Position numbers and translations under genes: made by a program | The notes under the pieces: generated by a model | Seen by the model: only the letters and a program-made list of their open reading frames with translations | Told to the model about the DNA's origin: nothing | Database searches by the model: none | Part shown: piece by piece, positions 1 to 10,065 of the stretch | Position numbering within the stretch: position 1 is the first letter of the stretch | How the letters are laid out: each line of letters opens with the position of its first letter | Source: Bdellovibrio sp. ZAP7 | GTDB lineage: Bacteria > Bdellovibrionota > Bdellovibrionia > Bdellovibrionales > Bdellovibrionaceae | Length of the DNA stretch: 64,000 bases | Assembly: GCF_006874645.1 (NCBI RefSeq) | Contig: NZ_CP030082.1 | Coordinates: forward strand, 2,728,001-2,792,000 | Direction: 5' to 3'

Positions 1-1808
1 GGTGCCGCAATAACCACGTTTTCTCTCTGACGAACCAATCGCTTCGTTCCGTAATAGGCATCCGTGTTCGCGGAGCACATATAAGCAGCAGAAATTTGAT
101 TCAATTTATATGAAATCTTCCCGCGCTTACCGGGCAATGAGCGATCCAGATTTCCATTCGTGTCATAATAGCCTGGATCGTTGGTCAACATTTTGTTGGC
201 CAATGTCACACCACTAACCGAGGTGTAAACATCAGAGGCTCTCATCCAATTGATATTGCCGCTTCCATCAGCAGACTGTGCGATGAAGCATTCATTATTA
301 CCATTTAAACTCGTGCCCAAATAGTAATAGACGTCACCGACTTTACCAATATCGGGCTGCGGAGCTTTAGTAGTGACGTTACCACCGTAGCCAATACAAT
401 CCCCATCCGTGTGATTCGCACCACACTTACCACCTTGAGAAGCCATCGTCCAATTGCAAGCAGTCTCCCAACGATCAACGAAAAGATTGTAACCGAAGTC
501 ATAGTATCCCGTTGGCAAATTTAAAGGGGATTTATTATGACCCGAACTGTAAGGCTGGCCACCAATACCTGAGTACACACAGCGATTTTTGTTCACCGGA
601 TCCGATATCTTATTCATTTGGATACACATTTCATAGTTCGCAGCATCGCGCTGAACCAAGACCATATTCTTTGGCGGAATTGGAACCAGCACGGAATAGC
701 TTTCTAATTGATCCAAGCTCGATGGCAATGGTTCAACCCACGTTTCATTCGTTGCAGTATCCGTGTGTGATAAAGCCATAGAGTATCTATAGCGCGCCGG
801 AGACGCGGCCACGTTCGTATCACGACAATAAATAACACCATTTGTTGGCGTCACCATACTACAAACAACACAGCTTGTTTGAGAGGTGTCGGTACAAGCC
901 GTGGTAACAGAACTATCTAATGTTTTACCATCAACCGTTCTTAACACGACATATTTCGCAGACGTCCCTTGAGAACTGAATGCATTAAATGTCAGTTCAA
1001 CAGAGCGAGCCGATGGCGACTGATTGCTACCCGATGGATGCACCGGAGCTGCAGGAGCATCCCCGAAAGCACGAACCGACATCACGTTTCTCCACTGAGA
1101 AGAGTCCGATCCGTCATTGTCATAACCAATGGTCATGGTCGGTGCCTTAAAAGTGACATCATTCCCATCTTCTTTGCCAAGAGACGAAATATAACCCTGA
1201 GCACTGATAATATAGTTATAACCCGTACGCAAACCTGTCACTTCTACACTGGTATCAGAGCCGCTGATCGTCGCTACGAGTGTCTTATTCCCGCCTACGC
1301 CCATCTGAGCATAGATGCGAATTTCATCGATTACAGTCGCCAAGTTCGCAAAAGATACCATCAGCGATGTGCGCGACGAAGCTTGCACCGAACTGATACC
1401 TGACCAGGAAACTGATTTCACAGTTTTTGTATTGCTGTCTTCAATACCATTTTGGTCAACGGCATTGACTTGATAAGTATAAATCGAGCCCCACGTCACC
1501 GTTCCATCCATGAAAGACGTCAACGACGGTGCGAGCGTTGTTAACAAGGTCTTTTTAGCACCTGAAACACGGTAGACACGGTACGACTTCACCAAATTCA
1601 CGTCCGTCACCGCAGGCCACGAAATCAAAATTCCGGTAACTTTATTAACTGCGGCACTCACGCCAGAAAACTGGGCGCTGGTAATCGCACTCACGGTCGA
1701 TGCTGTTGAAGTGACTCGATTAGACGAACTTAAACTGTCAAAACAACCCGCCAGCAAAAACGTAAGGGATGCAATCGCGACTGTGGAAGACTTAAATGAC
1801 TTCATCAT
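1..1808 (-). CDS. Fibronectin-III-type surface lipoprotein, 3' end cut by the window
   Basis: The frame stays open from the start to the left edge, giving at least 602 residues. It begins with two consecutive ATGs (1808 and 1805) and a lipoprotein signal ending LLAGC, so it should be exported and lipid-anchored. The next roughly 200 residues read as two fibronectin-III-like beta-sandwich repeats (VYRVSGAKKT; IYTYQVNAVDQNG; VEVTGLRTGYNY). A later segment with a YYDFGYN motif and paired cysteines is shared with the gene just upstream, so the two are paralogues. Its ATG overlaps the TGA of that upstream gene (ATGA), implying translational coupling. An adhesion or prey/host-contact role is inference; the C-terminus is not visible. 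Confidence 0.8.
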   Translation of the reverse strand, partial: MMKSFKSSTVAIASLTFLLAGCFDSLSSSNRVTSTASTVSAITSAQFSGVSAAVNKVTGILISWPAVTDVNLVKSYRVYRVSGAKKTLLTTLAPSLTSFMDGTVTWGSIYTYQVNAVDQNGIEDSNTKTVKSVSWSGISSVQASSRTSLMVSFANLATVIDEIRIYAQMGVGGNKTLVATISGSDTSVEVTGLRTGYNYIISAQGYISSLGKEDGNDVTFKAPTMTIGYDNDGSDSSQWRNVMSVRAFGDAPAAPVHPSGSNQSPSARSVELTFNAFSSQGTSAKYVVLRTVDGKTLDSSVTTACTDTSQTSCVVCSMVTPTNGVIYCRDTNVAASPARYRYSMALSHTDTATNETWVEPLPSSLDQLESYSVLVPIPPKNMVLVQRDAANYEMCIQMNKISDPVNKNRCVYSGIGGQPYSSGHNKSPLNLPTGYYDFGYNLFVDRWETACNWTMASQGGKCGANHTDGDCIGYGGNVTTKAPQPDIGKVGDVYYYLGTSLNGNNECFIAQSADGSGNINWMRASDVYTSVSGVTLANKMLTNDPGYYDTNGNLDRSLPGKRGKISYKLNQISAAYMCSANTDAYYGTKRLVRQRENVVIAA

Positions 1809-4309
1809 TCAGCCTCCACTGCACAGAATAAGTTACTGTAGTAACTGCGAGTCGTTGAACCAGCCCAGAATGTCGAATAACGGGAACTCAATCCCGAATG
1901 TGTTGAATAACTTGTAGCAAGCATATGAACGTTATACTGGATAGAATCCCCGGTACCATTTACGGGATAAGTACTCATTTGCCCCGTCAATTGGTACTCG
2001 GACATTTTTCTCATGTTTTGACTTGAGCTCAATGTCCACGCGCAAACTGGAAGTCCCATCGCCGGGATAAAATAAGATGTCGCACTTGTTCCACCACAAG
2101 GGATCCCCCAAGTCGCATAACCAAAGTACGCGTACCAACCAGCTGAATTTGTTGTATAAAAATAAGGTCCCAACGTACCATTGAAATGGAAAGAACCATG
2201 ATCCGAGTTACCAGCATCCAAAGTCGACGTCGTCGCTTGAATCGTGATGGGAGTGGATGCGCCGCTCGTTCTTACGAATGTATCCGAGAATACAGTTCCT
2301 ACACCAATTGGATCTTGAATACCAAAACGCGAAATACACTGATTGGTCGCAGGGCTTCCAATAAAGTGCTTCAAGTTTGCGTAGTTATCCCAGGCATTCA
2401 AGGAATTCCCGCCCACATTCATTGACACGAATGAATTGCCCGGAGCCAACCACTCGCTGATTGTCGTCGCACGTGTGACCGGAGTGTATAAATCCGGATC
2501 ACAAAGAGGGTTTTTCGGTGCGGCCCCGGCCAGTAAAGAACTCATATAACCTGGTTCACCCGCGATGTACGGCAATGGCGTTGCAACCAAATATTCACGA
2601 CGACGCAGCAAACGCTTCGTGCCGTACGCCGTCGACTGTACGTTACACATTTTGCTGCCGGCCGCTTGAGTAAAGATAGATACCGCAGGTCTATGCTTTT
2701 CACCGGTCGGTCCTGGATCATTAGTAATAGCTGATGCAATTTCAGCATCCGTCAACGAAGTCGTGCTACTTAATCCAACCCAACCCGATCCTGATTTCAC
2801 ATAACAAGAATCCTGCGTCCACCATGCTTTATGATGGCCATAGAATACGTTCCCCATCACTCCGAGGGCATTGCTCGGTGGAGTTGTACTGTTATCTACG
2901 GAATTCAAAACATCAACACAACCATTCGGACCGCATGTCGCGGAAGTTTTCGTCCAATTACAAGCAACGCGATAACGGTCCACCATCACGTTGTAACCGA
3001 AGTCATAGTAACCAGCATCATAGGACTTGCTTGGTTTTGAAGGACCTGTCGTCGCAGGAACTGCTCCCAAACCACTGTATACGCAACGCTGATTGTGACG
3101 AGGGTCACTGCTGGCGTTGATGTTTAAGCACATTTCATAGTTTGCAGCATCACGTTGCACCAAGACCATATAGTCTGGTGGCACGTGAGCTTTGACCGTA
3201 TAAAGAGCCATGTTTGAACAGTCCGTGGTATTTTGGCATGGCAATTCCTCCGCATAGGTCGCCCCTGAAGAATCTGTTTTAACGACGGAGATCGCATAAT
3301 AATATGTTTGCGGAGGAGCCGCTAAAGCCGTGTCTTCACAGTATGGAGAGCCGGTTACTTCACAAACTTTGCAAGAAGCAGTCGTCGTCGAAGTACAAGC
3401 TGTCGAAGCGGTCATATCAATCGACGTGGTCGTTGAGCGCACGATTTTATATTTGGTTGCGCCCGTCGCATTGCTAAATGGCAGCCAAGTCATATTGAAC
3501 TGACGACCTGTTGGGCCACTGGTCGCATTTGGAGCAAGACCAAAACCACGGAAGTTCAAAACACCGCGATAGTAGTATGTCGTATCACTGGTTTTACCAC
3601 TACCGAAACTGTCTGAATAAGTTTGACCAAGGACGAAGGACTCATTCCCATCTTCCGCAGCTAAGTAACTCATGTAAGCTCTTGCCGAGAATTTATAGTT
3701 TACCCCCGAGCGCAAACCTGTAATGTCGATGTTTTCGACGTTACCGTTTGCAGATGCCACAAGTGTTGCTGTGCCATTCCCATTTTTTGGCTGAGCGTAA
3801 ATGTGAATAGAATCAAATGCCCCCGTACTGCCATTCAACGAAACAGTTGCTGTTGTTTTACCGGTGATAGTCACTCCCGCAATACCATAAAAAGTCACCG
3901 TCGAAACTTGTTTCGAATTGCCATCTTCAGCGCCCGACGTCGCATCAATTGCTTGCACTTTGTAAGTGTAAACCTGTCCTTCAGAAAGACTGTCCGAGTC
4001 TGTGTAAGTAGTTTGGTCCGCATCGACGGCACCAACAAGAGTCCACTCATTTACACCTGTTGCGGAGTTTGCACGAAGAGAATAAATATTATAACCAAGA
4101 GTCGAACGATCTGCTCGCGCCCAAGAAACTTTCACCGCAGAAGGATATCCACCCAAATTTTTTGCTGAAGTTGCACCGGCAAACCAAGCACTTGTTGATG
4201 CTGCTGCACCAGTGCTCTCGCGTTCCTTAAGACAACCGGAAATAAAAACCGAAACCGTTACCAAGAACGAAATCGCAACAACCTTGAACATATTGTATTG
4301 AGATTTCAT
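1805..4309 (-). CDS. Fibronectin-III-type surface lipoprotein, paralogue of its downstream neighbour
   Basis: About 834 residues from the ATG at 4309, chosen because GGAG lies just upstream; a TTG at 4327 would add six residues without an obvious ribosome-binding site. The signal peptide ends FISGC, a lipobox. Two fibronectin-III-like repeats follow in the first 230 residues (IYSLRANSATG; YTYKVQAIDATSG; IDITGLRSGVNYKF), then a Cys-rich middle containing YYDFGYNVMVDRYRVACNW. The ending is rich in Ser, Tyr and Trp. The same order is seen in the partial downstream gene, so this is a tandem duplication. Likely exposed on the cell surface or in the periplasm; binding partner unknown. A sigma-28-like promoter motif lies about 50 bases upstream. 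Confidence 0.82.
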   Translation of the reverse strand: MKSQYNMFKVVAISFLVTVSVFISGCLKERESTGAAASTSAWFAGATSAKNLGGYPSAVKVSWARADRSTLGYNIYSLRANSATGVNEWTLVGAVDADQTTYTDSDSLSEGQVYTYKVQAIDATSGAEDGNSKQVSTVTFYGIAGVTITGKTTATVSLNGSTGAFDSIHIYAQPKNGNGTATLVASANGNVENIDITGLRSGVNYKFSARAYMSYLAAEDGNESFVLGQTYSDSFGSGKTSDTTYYYRGVLNFRGFGLAPNATSGPTGRQFNMTWLPFSNATGATKYKIVRSTTTSIDMTASTACTSTTTASCKVCEVTGSPYCEDTALAAPPQTYYYAISVVKTDSSGATYAEELPCQNTTDCSNMALYTVKAHVPPDYMVLVQRDAANYEMCLNINASSDPRHNQRCVYSGLGAVPATTGPSKPSKSYDAGYYDFGYNVMVDRYRVACNWTKTSATCGPNGCVDVLNSVDNSTTPPSNALGVMGNVFYGHHKAWWTQDSCYVKSGSGWVGLSSTTSLTDAEIASAITNDPGPTGEKHRPAVSIFTQAAGSKMCNVQSTAYGTKRLLRRREYLVATPLPYIAGEPGYMSSLLAGAAPKNPLCDPDLYTPVTRATTISEWLAPGNSFVSMNVGGNSLNAWDNYANLKHFIGSPATNQCISRFGIQDPIGVGTVFSDTFVRTSGASTPITIQATTSTLDAGNSDHGSFHFNGTLGPYFYTTNSAGWYAYFGYATWGIPCGGTSATSYFIPAMGLPVCAWTLSSSQNMRKMSEYQLTGQMSTYPVNGTGDSIQYNVHMLATSYSTHSGLSSRYSTFWAGSTTRSYYSNLFCAVEAE

Positions 4310-4360
4310 AGCACTCCAAGCTCGCAAAAATCATCCCTGTTAAAAACAATTCACAAGGAC

Positions 4361-4387
4361 TTATCGGCATTTCTTGAGTACTTTTTG
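4361..4387 (-). promoter_or_regulatory. Candidate sigma-28 (FliA)-type promoter for the FN3 lipoprotein pair
   Basis: On the minus strand the octamer GCCGATAA (4368 to 4361) equals the enterobacterial FliA -10 consensus. CAAA lies 15 bases upstream of it, one mismatch from the TAAA core of the -35. The remaining -35 bases match poorly. The site is intergenic and would give a leader of about 45 bases before the ATG at 4309. The octamer also occurs by chance inside coding genes here (for example in pepN near 27052), so this is a hypothesis. Confidence 0.35.
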
Positions 4388-4447
4388 AGCTTTAAAACGA
4401 TTTTAAACAAAAATGAGGTCAATGTTTCTCTGGACGAGACAATCAGG

Positions 4448-7400
4448 TTATAAGCAACTCGAAGCAGCTGCTGCATTTTGGAACTTCATGATGATCTCAC
4501 GTTGATATGTTCCACCACGACCATCTTGAACTTTCAGATAGTAGGTTCGCGAAACTATTCCGGTGCCTGTGTTAAGACATGAGGGAAGTTTGATAGTCCA
4601 GACGTTCGACGTGGTATTAATACTTCCTGGAGCTGAGGTCGTCGTGAATCCCAACGAATAGGAATCATTTGTACCGTCGGCATCCACGTAAGAAAGTGTA
4701 TTCGTATAGGATTTCTGCCACGAATTTCCTGACTTAGAATTTTGTGCTAAATTGATACAGATAGTGAATGCCGTCGTTAATGAGTTTGCAGTACTTCCCG
4801 TACATCCGTTGCTTCCCGAAGTCAGGCCAATGCTCGTTGGAGCACGATTCGTGTTATCCACCTGAACCGTCACTGCAACCTGACTATATATAGTAGGATC
4901 ATCTGTTTTGGTCACCGTGAAATTCAAAATGTAGGTTTTGCTAGTCCCAGGTAAAGGATTGTCCCCGTCCGTAAAATTCGTAGCAATATTATAGATGAAA
5001 TCCTGATCGCCTGAACCTTCCACTGTGGAAGGCGCCTTGATCATGGCTGCGCGGCAGGAACCTCCACCGATCGTCACATAACAAGTTGGACCAGAAACGA
5101 TATAAGAATAAATATTTTGCGCGTCCTGAGTTTTCGCAACAGCATGAAGCGTGATTGGCGTGGTCACTCCTTCAGCTGTCGTCACCATAGTTGTATCAAT
5201 ACCACCTTGTTGCACAGTCACAACCATAGGGGCCGGACTTGGGGCGATCACCATTTTGAATTTATGAGATGCTGAAACTCCGCCCACATCCGTTGCAGTT
5301 AACTCAACATAATAGGTTCCTGCAGTACCGAAATCAGGATTCCAAGCCCCCGTCAAAGCTCCCGAGGACAACTTGAATTTGATATTCATACTAAGACAAG
5401 TATCCGTATACGGCGATCCCAATCCCGTTGTATTGACCATACAAGTCCAAGTAATGTCTTCTCGGGAATCTTGAATATCCAAGTCAGGATCACTGAACAT
5501 TTCCGCCACAGGAATCGACATCGTTTGATTTTCCGTACCGTCGATTTCATCGACGTTCGGAGACGTGATCTCTGTGATCGGGCGATTTGTATTCACGGTA
5601 TCAAAATAGAAAACCTGTGATTTTGTCGCCATCAAGTTTTGATCTGTAGCCACAACCTGGAAGGAACAAGTATTTTCCGAGTCAAAGGCCGGATACCCAT
5701 CCAAGCGCACTTCTCCGGTTGAACTATTAAATGAAATTGTCGTTGTACTGCTCCAGTCACATGAACTGTCACTGGACTGCAACGCAAAGGTCATCGCGGT
5801 CGGATTTGGATTTGGATCGCGCGCAACTCCTAAAGAAACCGAGAATGTAGTTCCTTCGATGAAACTGCCTCCTTGGGCATTCACATCCCAAACTGGCGGG
5901 TCATCTGTATTGGTTAAGTTAAATACGACCGTTTGGGTCGCCAAAATCATGGTACCGTCCAGATTTGAATCTGCTGAAGTATTATACTTCAACCTGAACG
6001 TAACCGAGAATGAACCATCACTGCCAATCATCTGCAGATAGCTCGGGATAAAGCTCCACACGAAACTAGGTGCAATAGGATTCGTAAAATCAGAAGTATA
6101 ATTTGTTAAATTTCCGGCACCACTGGGAGTTCCGTTTTTGATTGTCGTGACTCCCACGACGGACAGAATCAGCGGATCCCCTTCTGGATTTGTGACAGGG
6201 ATGCTGATGTCGGAAGAAATCCCCTCTGTAAATGCGCCCGTAATTGTCGAAGCAAATACAGGGATCTGCACAGAGTTCACCGTGATCGTTCCTTTGGCCA
6301 CGTGAGTAGCCGACGTCATCGTCGTCACCAGAACTTCAAAATTATACGTATTGCCAGCGAGAGCATTCGTTGGTGACCAACGTAAAACTCCCGAAGAATT
6401 GATGGTCATACCTGAAGGGCCCGACACCAGAGAATACGTGACTCCCAAATTTGGCGTCGCCACTGGATTATCCAGGTCACGGCAATATGCTGTCAGACTA
6501 AAGGAGTTGATGCGATTGGCTTTCATCACCAACTGAATTGGTTCATTACAAACTGGGTCACGATTTGCGCGCGCGACTTCATAATGAATTTTGATTCTTG
6601 AACTGAGATCAGCACTGTCCGTAAACGTCGGATTGAAATCGACGGATTCTTGGTCTTCACTTGTGAAAGTATAAATCAATGGCGAGCCACTCACCGTTTC
6701 GGTGGAGCTGTCATTTCTTGTCAATAACCAAGAGGTCGGCTGTATGCGCGCAGTCGAATTCAAGGGGTTGACGGCCACAACGTCGGCAGAAATTGTTTCT
6801 AGCTGTTTCGAAGATTTTGCGCCGTAACCACTCGTCGTCAAAACCGGGCTGCTCCAAACATAGTAAAGAACAGCGGGAGCCCAATTATAAGAAATACTAA
6901 GGGAAGGATTTTCGCTCGCGAGGGTGTTGGTGATTTTAGCAATGATATCGTTACGGCTCAGTAGGAAAGTAAGAACTTGGGAATTAGTTTGAGTCCGGCA
7001 GTTTTGACAAACCAACTCCACGCTGTTTGCGATGGAATTGAAGGTGTTCTGAGAAACTTTGACGTTAGGGATATTAAATCCCCACTTCAACAACCAAAAT
7101 ACCGCAGTCGTTACGTTAGTCACAGTCACCTGCGAAGATAGCAAAGGGGCTTCAAAGATAAAATCGCCAGAGGGATGGGATTCTCGATACACTTTCACCG
7201 TCAGATCCAGTGGTTGAGGAACCGCTGGATCAGTGCGCACACCGTAATCACCTTTCGTCAATGTCGAGGGAATCACTAGGCTTCCATTTTCAGCACCTAG
7301 TTCAGTGACGAAAGTCCCCAAACCATAAGCATCCGTTGGAGCATTGTAGAATACGCGCGTGTTAGCAGTTCCCGAAACATAGTACTCAGAACTCGATAAT

Positions 7401-7489
7401 GAGTTCTGAGAACCTGAACTACTCAGTTCACTTTTTGAGCATCCCAGAATGAGACACATCGATAGAATTGTTAGCAAATACGCGCGCAT
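4448..7489 (-). CDS. Large lipoprotein with cadherin/Ig-like repeats
   Basis: The product is 1013 residues and starts with a lipoprotein signal ending LILGC (Cys17). The rest is a series of beta-sandwich repeats of cadherin-like or putative-Ig (He_PIG) type. Visible repeat phrases are GLTYSLVSGPSGMTI-like text near residue 355, EGDPLILSVVG, DPNPNPTAMTFALQ, DPDLDIQDSREDITW, FGTAGTYYVELTATD and NRAPTSIGL. The Asp/Asn-Pro turns suggest calcium-type linkers, but I cannot assign ion sites. It probably forms a long rod anchored in the outer membrane. About 120 bases separate it from the FN3 lipoprotein downstream, with no clear terminator. An adhesin-like role is inference. Confidence 0.8.
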   Translation of the reverse strand: MRAYLLTILSMCLILGCSKSELSSSGSQNSLSSSEYYVSGTANTRVFYNAPTDAYGLGTFVTELGAENGSLVIPSTLTKGDYGVRTDPAVPQPLDLTVKVYRESHPSGDFIFEAPLLSSQVTVTNVTTAVFWLLKWGFNIPNVKVSQNTFNSIANSVELVCQNCRTQTNSQVLTFLLSRNDIIAKITNTLASENPSLSISYNWAPAVLYYVWSSPVLTTSGYGAKSSKQLETISADVVAVNPLNSTARIQPTSWLLTRNDSSTETVSGSPLIYTFTSEDQESVDFNPTFTDSADLSSRIKIHYEVARANRDPVCNEPIQLVMKANRINSFSLTAYCRDLDNPVATPNLGVTYSLVSGPSGMTINSSGVLRWSPTNALAGNTYNFEVLVTTMTSATHVAKGTITVNSVQIPVFASTITGAFTEGISSDISIPVTNPEGDPLILSVVGVTTIKNGTPSGAGNLTNYTSDFTNPIAPSFVWSFIPSYLQMIGSDGSFSVTFRLKYNTSADSNLDGTMILATQTVVFNLTNTDDPPVWDVNAQGGSFIEGTTFSVSLGVARDPNPNPTAMTFALQSSDSSCDWSSTTTISFNSSTGEVRLDGYPAFDSENTCSFQVVATDQNLMATKSQVFYFDTVNTNRPITEITSPNVDEIDGTENQTMSIPVAEMFSDPDLDIQDSREDITWTCMVNTTGLGSPYTDTCLSMNIKFKLSSGALTGAWNPDFGTAGTYYVELTATDVGGVSASHKFKMVIAPSPAPMVVTVQQGGIDTTMVTTAEGVTTPITLHAVAKTQDAQNIYSYIVSGPTCYVTIGGGSCRAAMIKAPSTVEGSGDQDFIYNIATNFTDGDNPLPGTSKTYILNFTVTKTDDPTIYSQVAVTVQVDNTNRAPTSIGLTSGSNGCTGSTANSLTTAFTICINLAQNSKSGNSWQKSYTNTLSYVDADGTNDSYSLGFTTTSAPGSINTTSNVWTIKLPSCLNTGTGIVSRTYYLKVQDGRGGTYQREIIMKFQNAAAASSCL

Positions 7490-7609
7490 ATTATCTTTTC
7501 GGTTCCCATTTACCGGTTCTTTAAGAAAAAACTGAATTCTGTTGACCTCATGAAGTAAGTTTTCACTACTGGCCTACCAAATTCGATTAGACGAATCTAT
7601 AGTTTCATC

Positions 7610-8695
7610 ATGATATGGGCTTTAACTTTCTTTTTGACGTTTTTGACTGGCCGGGCATCTTTCGCCCAGCAAACTGCCGCTCCTACGTTGAATGAAAAAC
7701 CAAAATTAACAGACGAAGAAACCGAGCAAAGACTGGGTAAAGACTGGAAAGGGATCCTCTATATTTGTAATCCCTATTGTGAGTTCATATCAGTTCGCGA
7801 AGAGAAATCCTGGAATCCTCCCTTAGGAAAAAGGGATTCCGACTGGGAGCACACCAAGACCGTCGCGCAATCAGATCCTCTCTATCCCCTTTTAATTTCA
7901 AAAAATCCCGTCTTGCCATTCATCAATCGTAAGCTTCAGGCTTCCAATAAAGATGAAATCAAATCTGAAATTAAGCCTCCCAAATATGCCGCCTACAATT
8001 TTAACTGGGGTTATGCAGTTTCGGGTGGATTGCTGCTTTCCCAAAGCTCCTGGACTGGTAATACTCAGCTACAAAACGACCTGTCATCCGAAGGGGTGCA
8101 ATACATGCCTTTCGTCCAACTCCAATTCATGAAAGGTCAGCCAACCAAGCTCTATTCTTTGTGGATTCAACACGAGATTTTTGGAAACTATGCGTCCTCT
8201 CCTGGCTATAAATCAAAGGACGTCAATCTGTCGGTCACCAATACGTCTTTAGGCTTTGGCTACCGTGCATGGCTAACTTATCCCGACTTCAAAATCGGCC
8301 CTAGCATTAGTTACGACACCGAGGCCTGGACAACGTCCATCAATTCTCTGCAGCACTTTTCATTCGACAGGCAATCATATTTGATCGGTGTCGCTGCGAA
8401 GTGGGATCACTGGATGTTCAATCTGGATACAGCTTTCATGTCCAAGATTTCCGAGCAACAAAAATTCCGACAAGACCCTTTTACTTTGAATTGGTACCGC
8501 CTGAAAATTCAGAAGTGCACTCCTGATATCAGTTTGTACGACATTACTTTCGGTGTTTGTGGAGGTGGAATGGTGCTGCTTGATCAACAAGAAGCCGCTC
8601 TTGCCAACAACATTCTTCTGTCGGAGACCAGCACAATGAACCGCACAGACTTTGGAGCTTACTTCTCGATTCGTATTGGTGAGGATCTATACTAA
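7610..8695 (+). CDS. Exported protein, probable outer-membrane beta-barrel
   Basis: The product has 361 residues, with an N-terminal hydrophobic segment and likely cleavage after ASFA, so it is Sec-exported. Residues 1-130 are polar and contain a CNPYC pair. From about residue 135 alternating strands with aromatic girdles appear (NFNWGYAVSGGLLL, LGFGYRAWLTYP, FGAYFSIRIG), as in small outer-membrane barrels, and the chain ends in Tyr. The stop TAA overlaps the next start (TAATG), so it is almost certainly co-translated with the vWA gene. There is no convincing Shine-Dalgarno before the ATG; a short dyad ATTCG/CGAAT (7581-7596) lies just upstream. Function unknown. Confidence 0.72.
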   Translation: MIWALTFFLTFLTGRASFAQQTAAPTLNEKPKLTDEETEQRLGKDWKGILYICNPYCEFISVREEKSWNPPLGKRDSDWEHTKTVAQSDPLYPLLISKNPVLPFINRKLQASNKDEIKSEIKPPKYAAYNFNWGYAVSGGLLLSQSSWTGNTQLQNDLSSEGVQYMPFVQLQFMKGQPTKLYSLWIQHEIFGNYASSPGYKSKDVNLSVTNTSLGFGYRAWLTYPDFKIGPSISYDTEAWTTSINSLQHFSFDRQSYLIGVAAKWDHWMFNLDTAFMSKISEQQKFRQDPFTLNWYRLKIQKCTPDISLYDITFGVCGGGMVLLDQQEAALANNILLSETSTMNRTDFGAYFSIRIGEDLY

Positions 8696-10065
8696 TGGTT
8701 ACTCAAGCAGCTCTTTCCTTCATTTTAATGCTCGACTATTCCGGCTCCATGGAGCAGCCACTGAACAAGACTCCCAAGATTCAGATCGTACAAAAGCAAG
8801 TGCATGCCCTCCTTTCCACAGCGCCTGTTCAAAGTAGCTCCGAAGCCATCGTGTTTGGAACCAAGCCAGAAAAAGAATGTAAAGACGTACGATTGATGAA
8901 TGGAAAAAATCCAACGTTGCAAAAACAAGTCATGGAAATGAAGCCCGGGGCTTTTGGTAAGACTCCCCTGACTCAGGGATTCAGAACCCTGGTGGGCCGC
9001 TTGCAAAAATATCCCGGGACCAAAGCCGTGGTTATCACTGACGGTTCTGACACCTGTGGAGAAAATCCTTGCGAGTTTTTAAAAGAGGCAGACAAGAAAG
9101 TCAAAACAGATAAACCCTATGAGATCTTCATGGTGGGATTGGATTTGAAAGAAGACCGAAGCCAAATGCAATGCTTCAAGGATTTGAAACTTAACAATTT
9201 CAAGATTCACTTCTCTGATATTGATTCTAAAGAAGACCTGTTAAATCAACTAAAGGCCGCGCAATCGCTGAACAAAGACATCGAAACGGAAATCAAAGAC
9301 TCGATGCGCACGGGCGGCACCAACATCAAAATTTACAAACTAAAAGGACAAGGAAGAAACTCCCGCCTCGGAAGTACGAACCCGCAGGATCAGAAACCAC
9401 CGTCTCCACCGGCAATTATCGAGATCACGGGAGCGCCGGAAGAAGCTCATTTCTCCATCCAAAATGAAAAGTTCAATCAGTCTTGGGAAGGTCCCTTTGC
9501 GATCACAGTTCCATCGGGTGAATACAAAATTCGCTTTGAAGACGCTGCGAACGGCACGGAAATTACCTTTAAACTTTTGCCAGGAACTTTGACAAAAATT
9601 CCCTGGGCCCAATTAATGAAAAAGTCCGTCGGTGCAGTTGACATGAACGAAATGGCACTGACGCTTCAGTGGACGCCAGAGAACTCCACCAAAGAAATTC
9701 ATGGCGATTTAAAGCCGATTGAAACGATTGCCCGACTGGACAATAAAGTCACAGCTCTTCCCAATATCCCCTTTGGAAAATGGAGCGTCGAGGTGATCTC
9801 TCCGCCTTGGCTAATGAAACGAATGCCGGCGAAATCCATCGTGATTGCGAATGGAATCAAAAACAAAATCAACATTTCAGAACTTTTTAAAGACGAAATC
9901 AAATGGGTGGATGCACCGCAAACTGCAGGCCCGCAAGTTATGGTTATTCAAAACAAAGACTCTCAGGAAGAACGTCACTTTCTTCCTGCGGGTCAGTTTA
10001 AACATATTCCGATTCTTAAAGATACAGAAGCAAACTGGCTGACTCCTGAAACACCTAAAAACTAG
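8695..10065 (+). CDS. von Willebrand factor A domain protein
   Basis: The product has 456 residues. The vWA fold starts immediately: a hydrophobic strand runs into DYSGSM (Asp14, Ser16, Ser18), the DxSxS part of a MIDAS metal site. Thr90/Thr93 and the TDGSDT loop (Asp116) complete it. Residues from about 240 onward form further beta-rich modules, including a PEGA-like stretch (FAITVPSGEYKIRFED). vWA domains with intact MIDAS normally bind a partner through Mg2+. No signal peptide precedes the domain, although its coupled neighbour is exported. Either it works in the cytoplasm, leaves by another route, or the true start lies elsewhere. The start overlaps the previous stop by one base. Its end overlaps the convergent phosphatase gene by four bases. 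Confidence 0.85.
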   Translation: MVTQAALSFILMLDYSGSMEQPLNKTPKIQIVQKQVHALLSTAPVQSSSEAIVFGTKPEKECKDVRLMNGKNPTLQKQVMEMKPGAFGKTPLTQGFRTLVGRLQKYPGTKAVVITDGSDTCGENPCEFLKEADKKVKTDKPYEIFMVGLDLKEDRSQMQCFKDLKLNNFKIHFSDIDSKEDLLNQLKAAQSLNKDIETEIKDSMRTGGTNIKIYKLKGQGRNSRLGSTNPQDQKPPSPPAIIEITGAPEEAHFSIQNEKFNQSWEGPFAITVPSGEYKIRFEDAANGTEITFKLLPGTLTKIPWAQLMKKSVGAVDMNEMALTLQWTPENSTKEIHGDLKPIETIARLDNKVTALPNIPFGKWSVEVISPPWLMKRMPAKSIVIANGIKNKINISELFKDEIKWVDAPQTAGPQVMVIQNKDSQEERHFLPAGQFKHIPILKDTEANWLTPETPKN

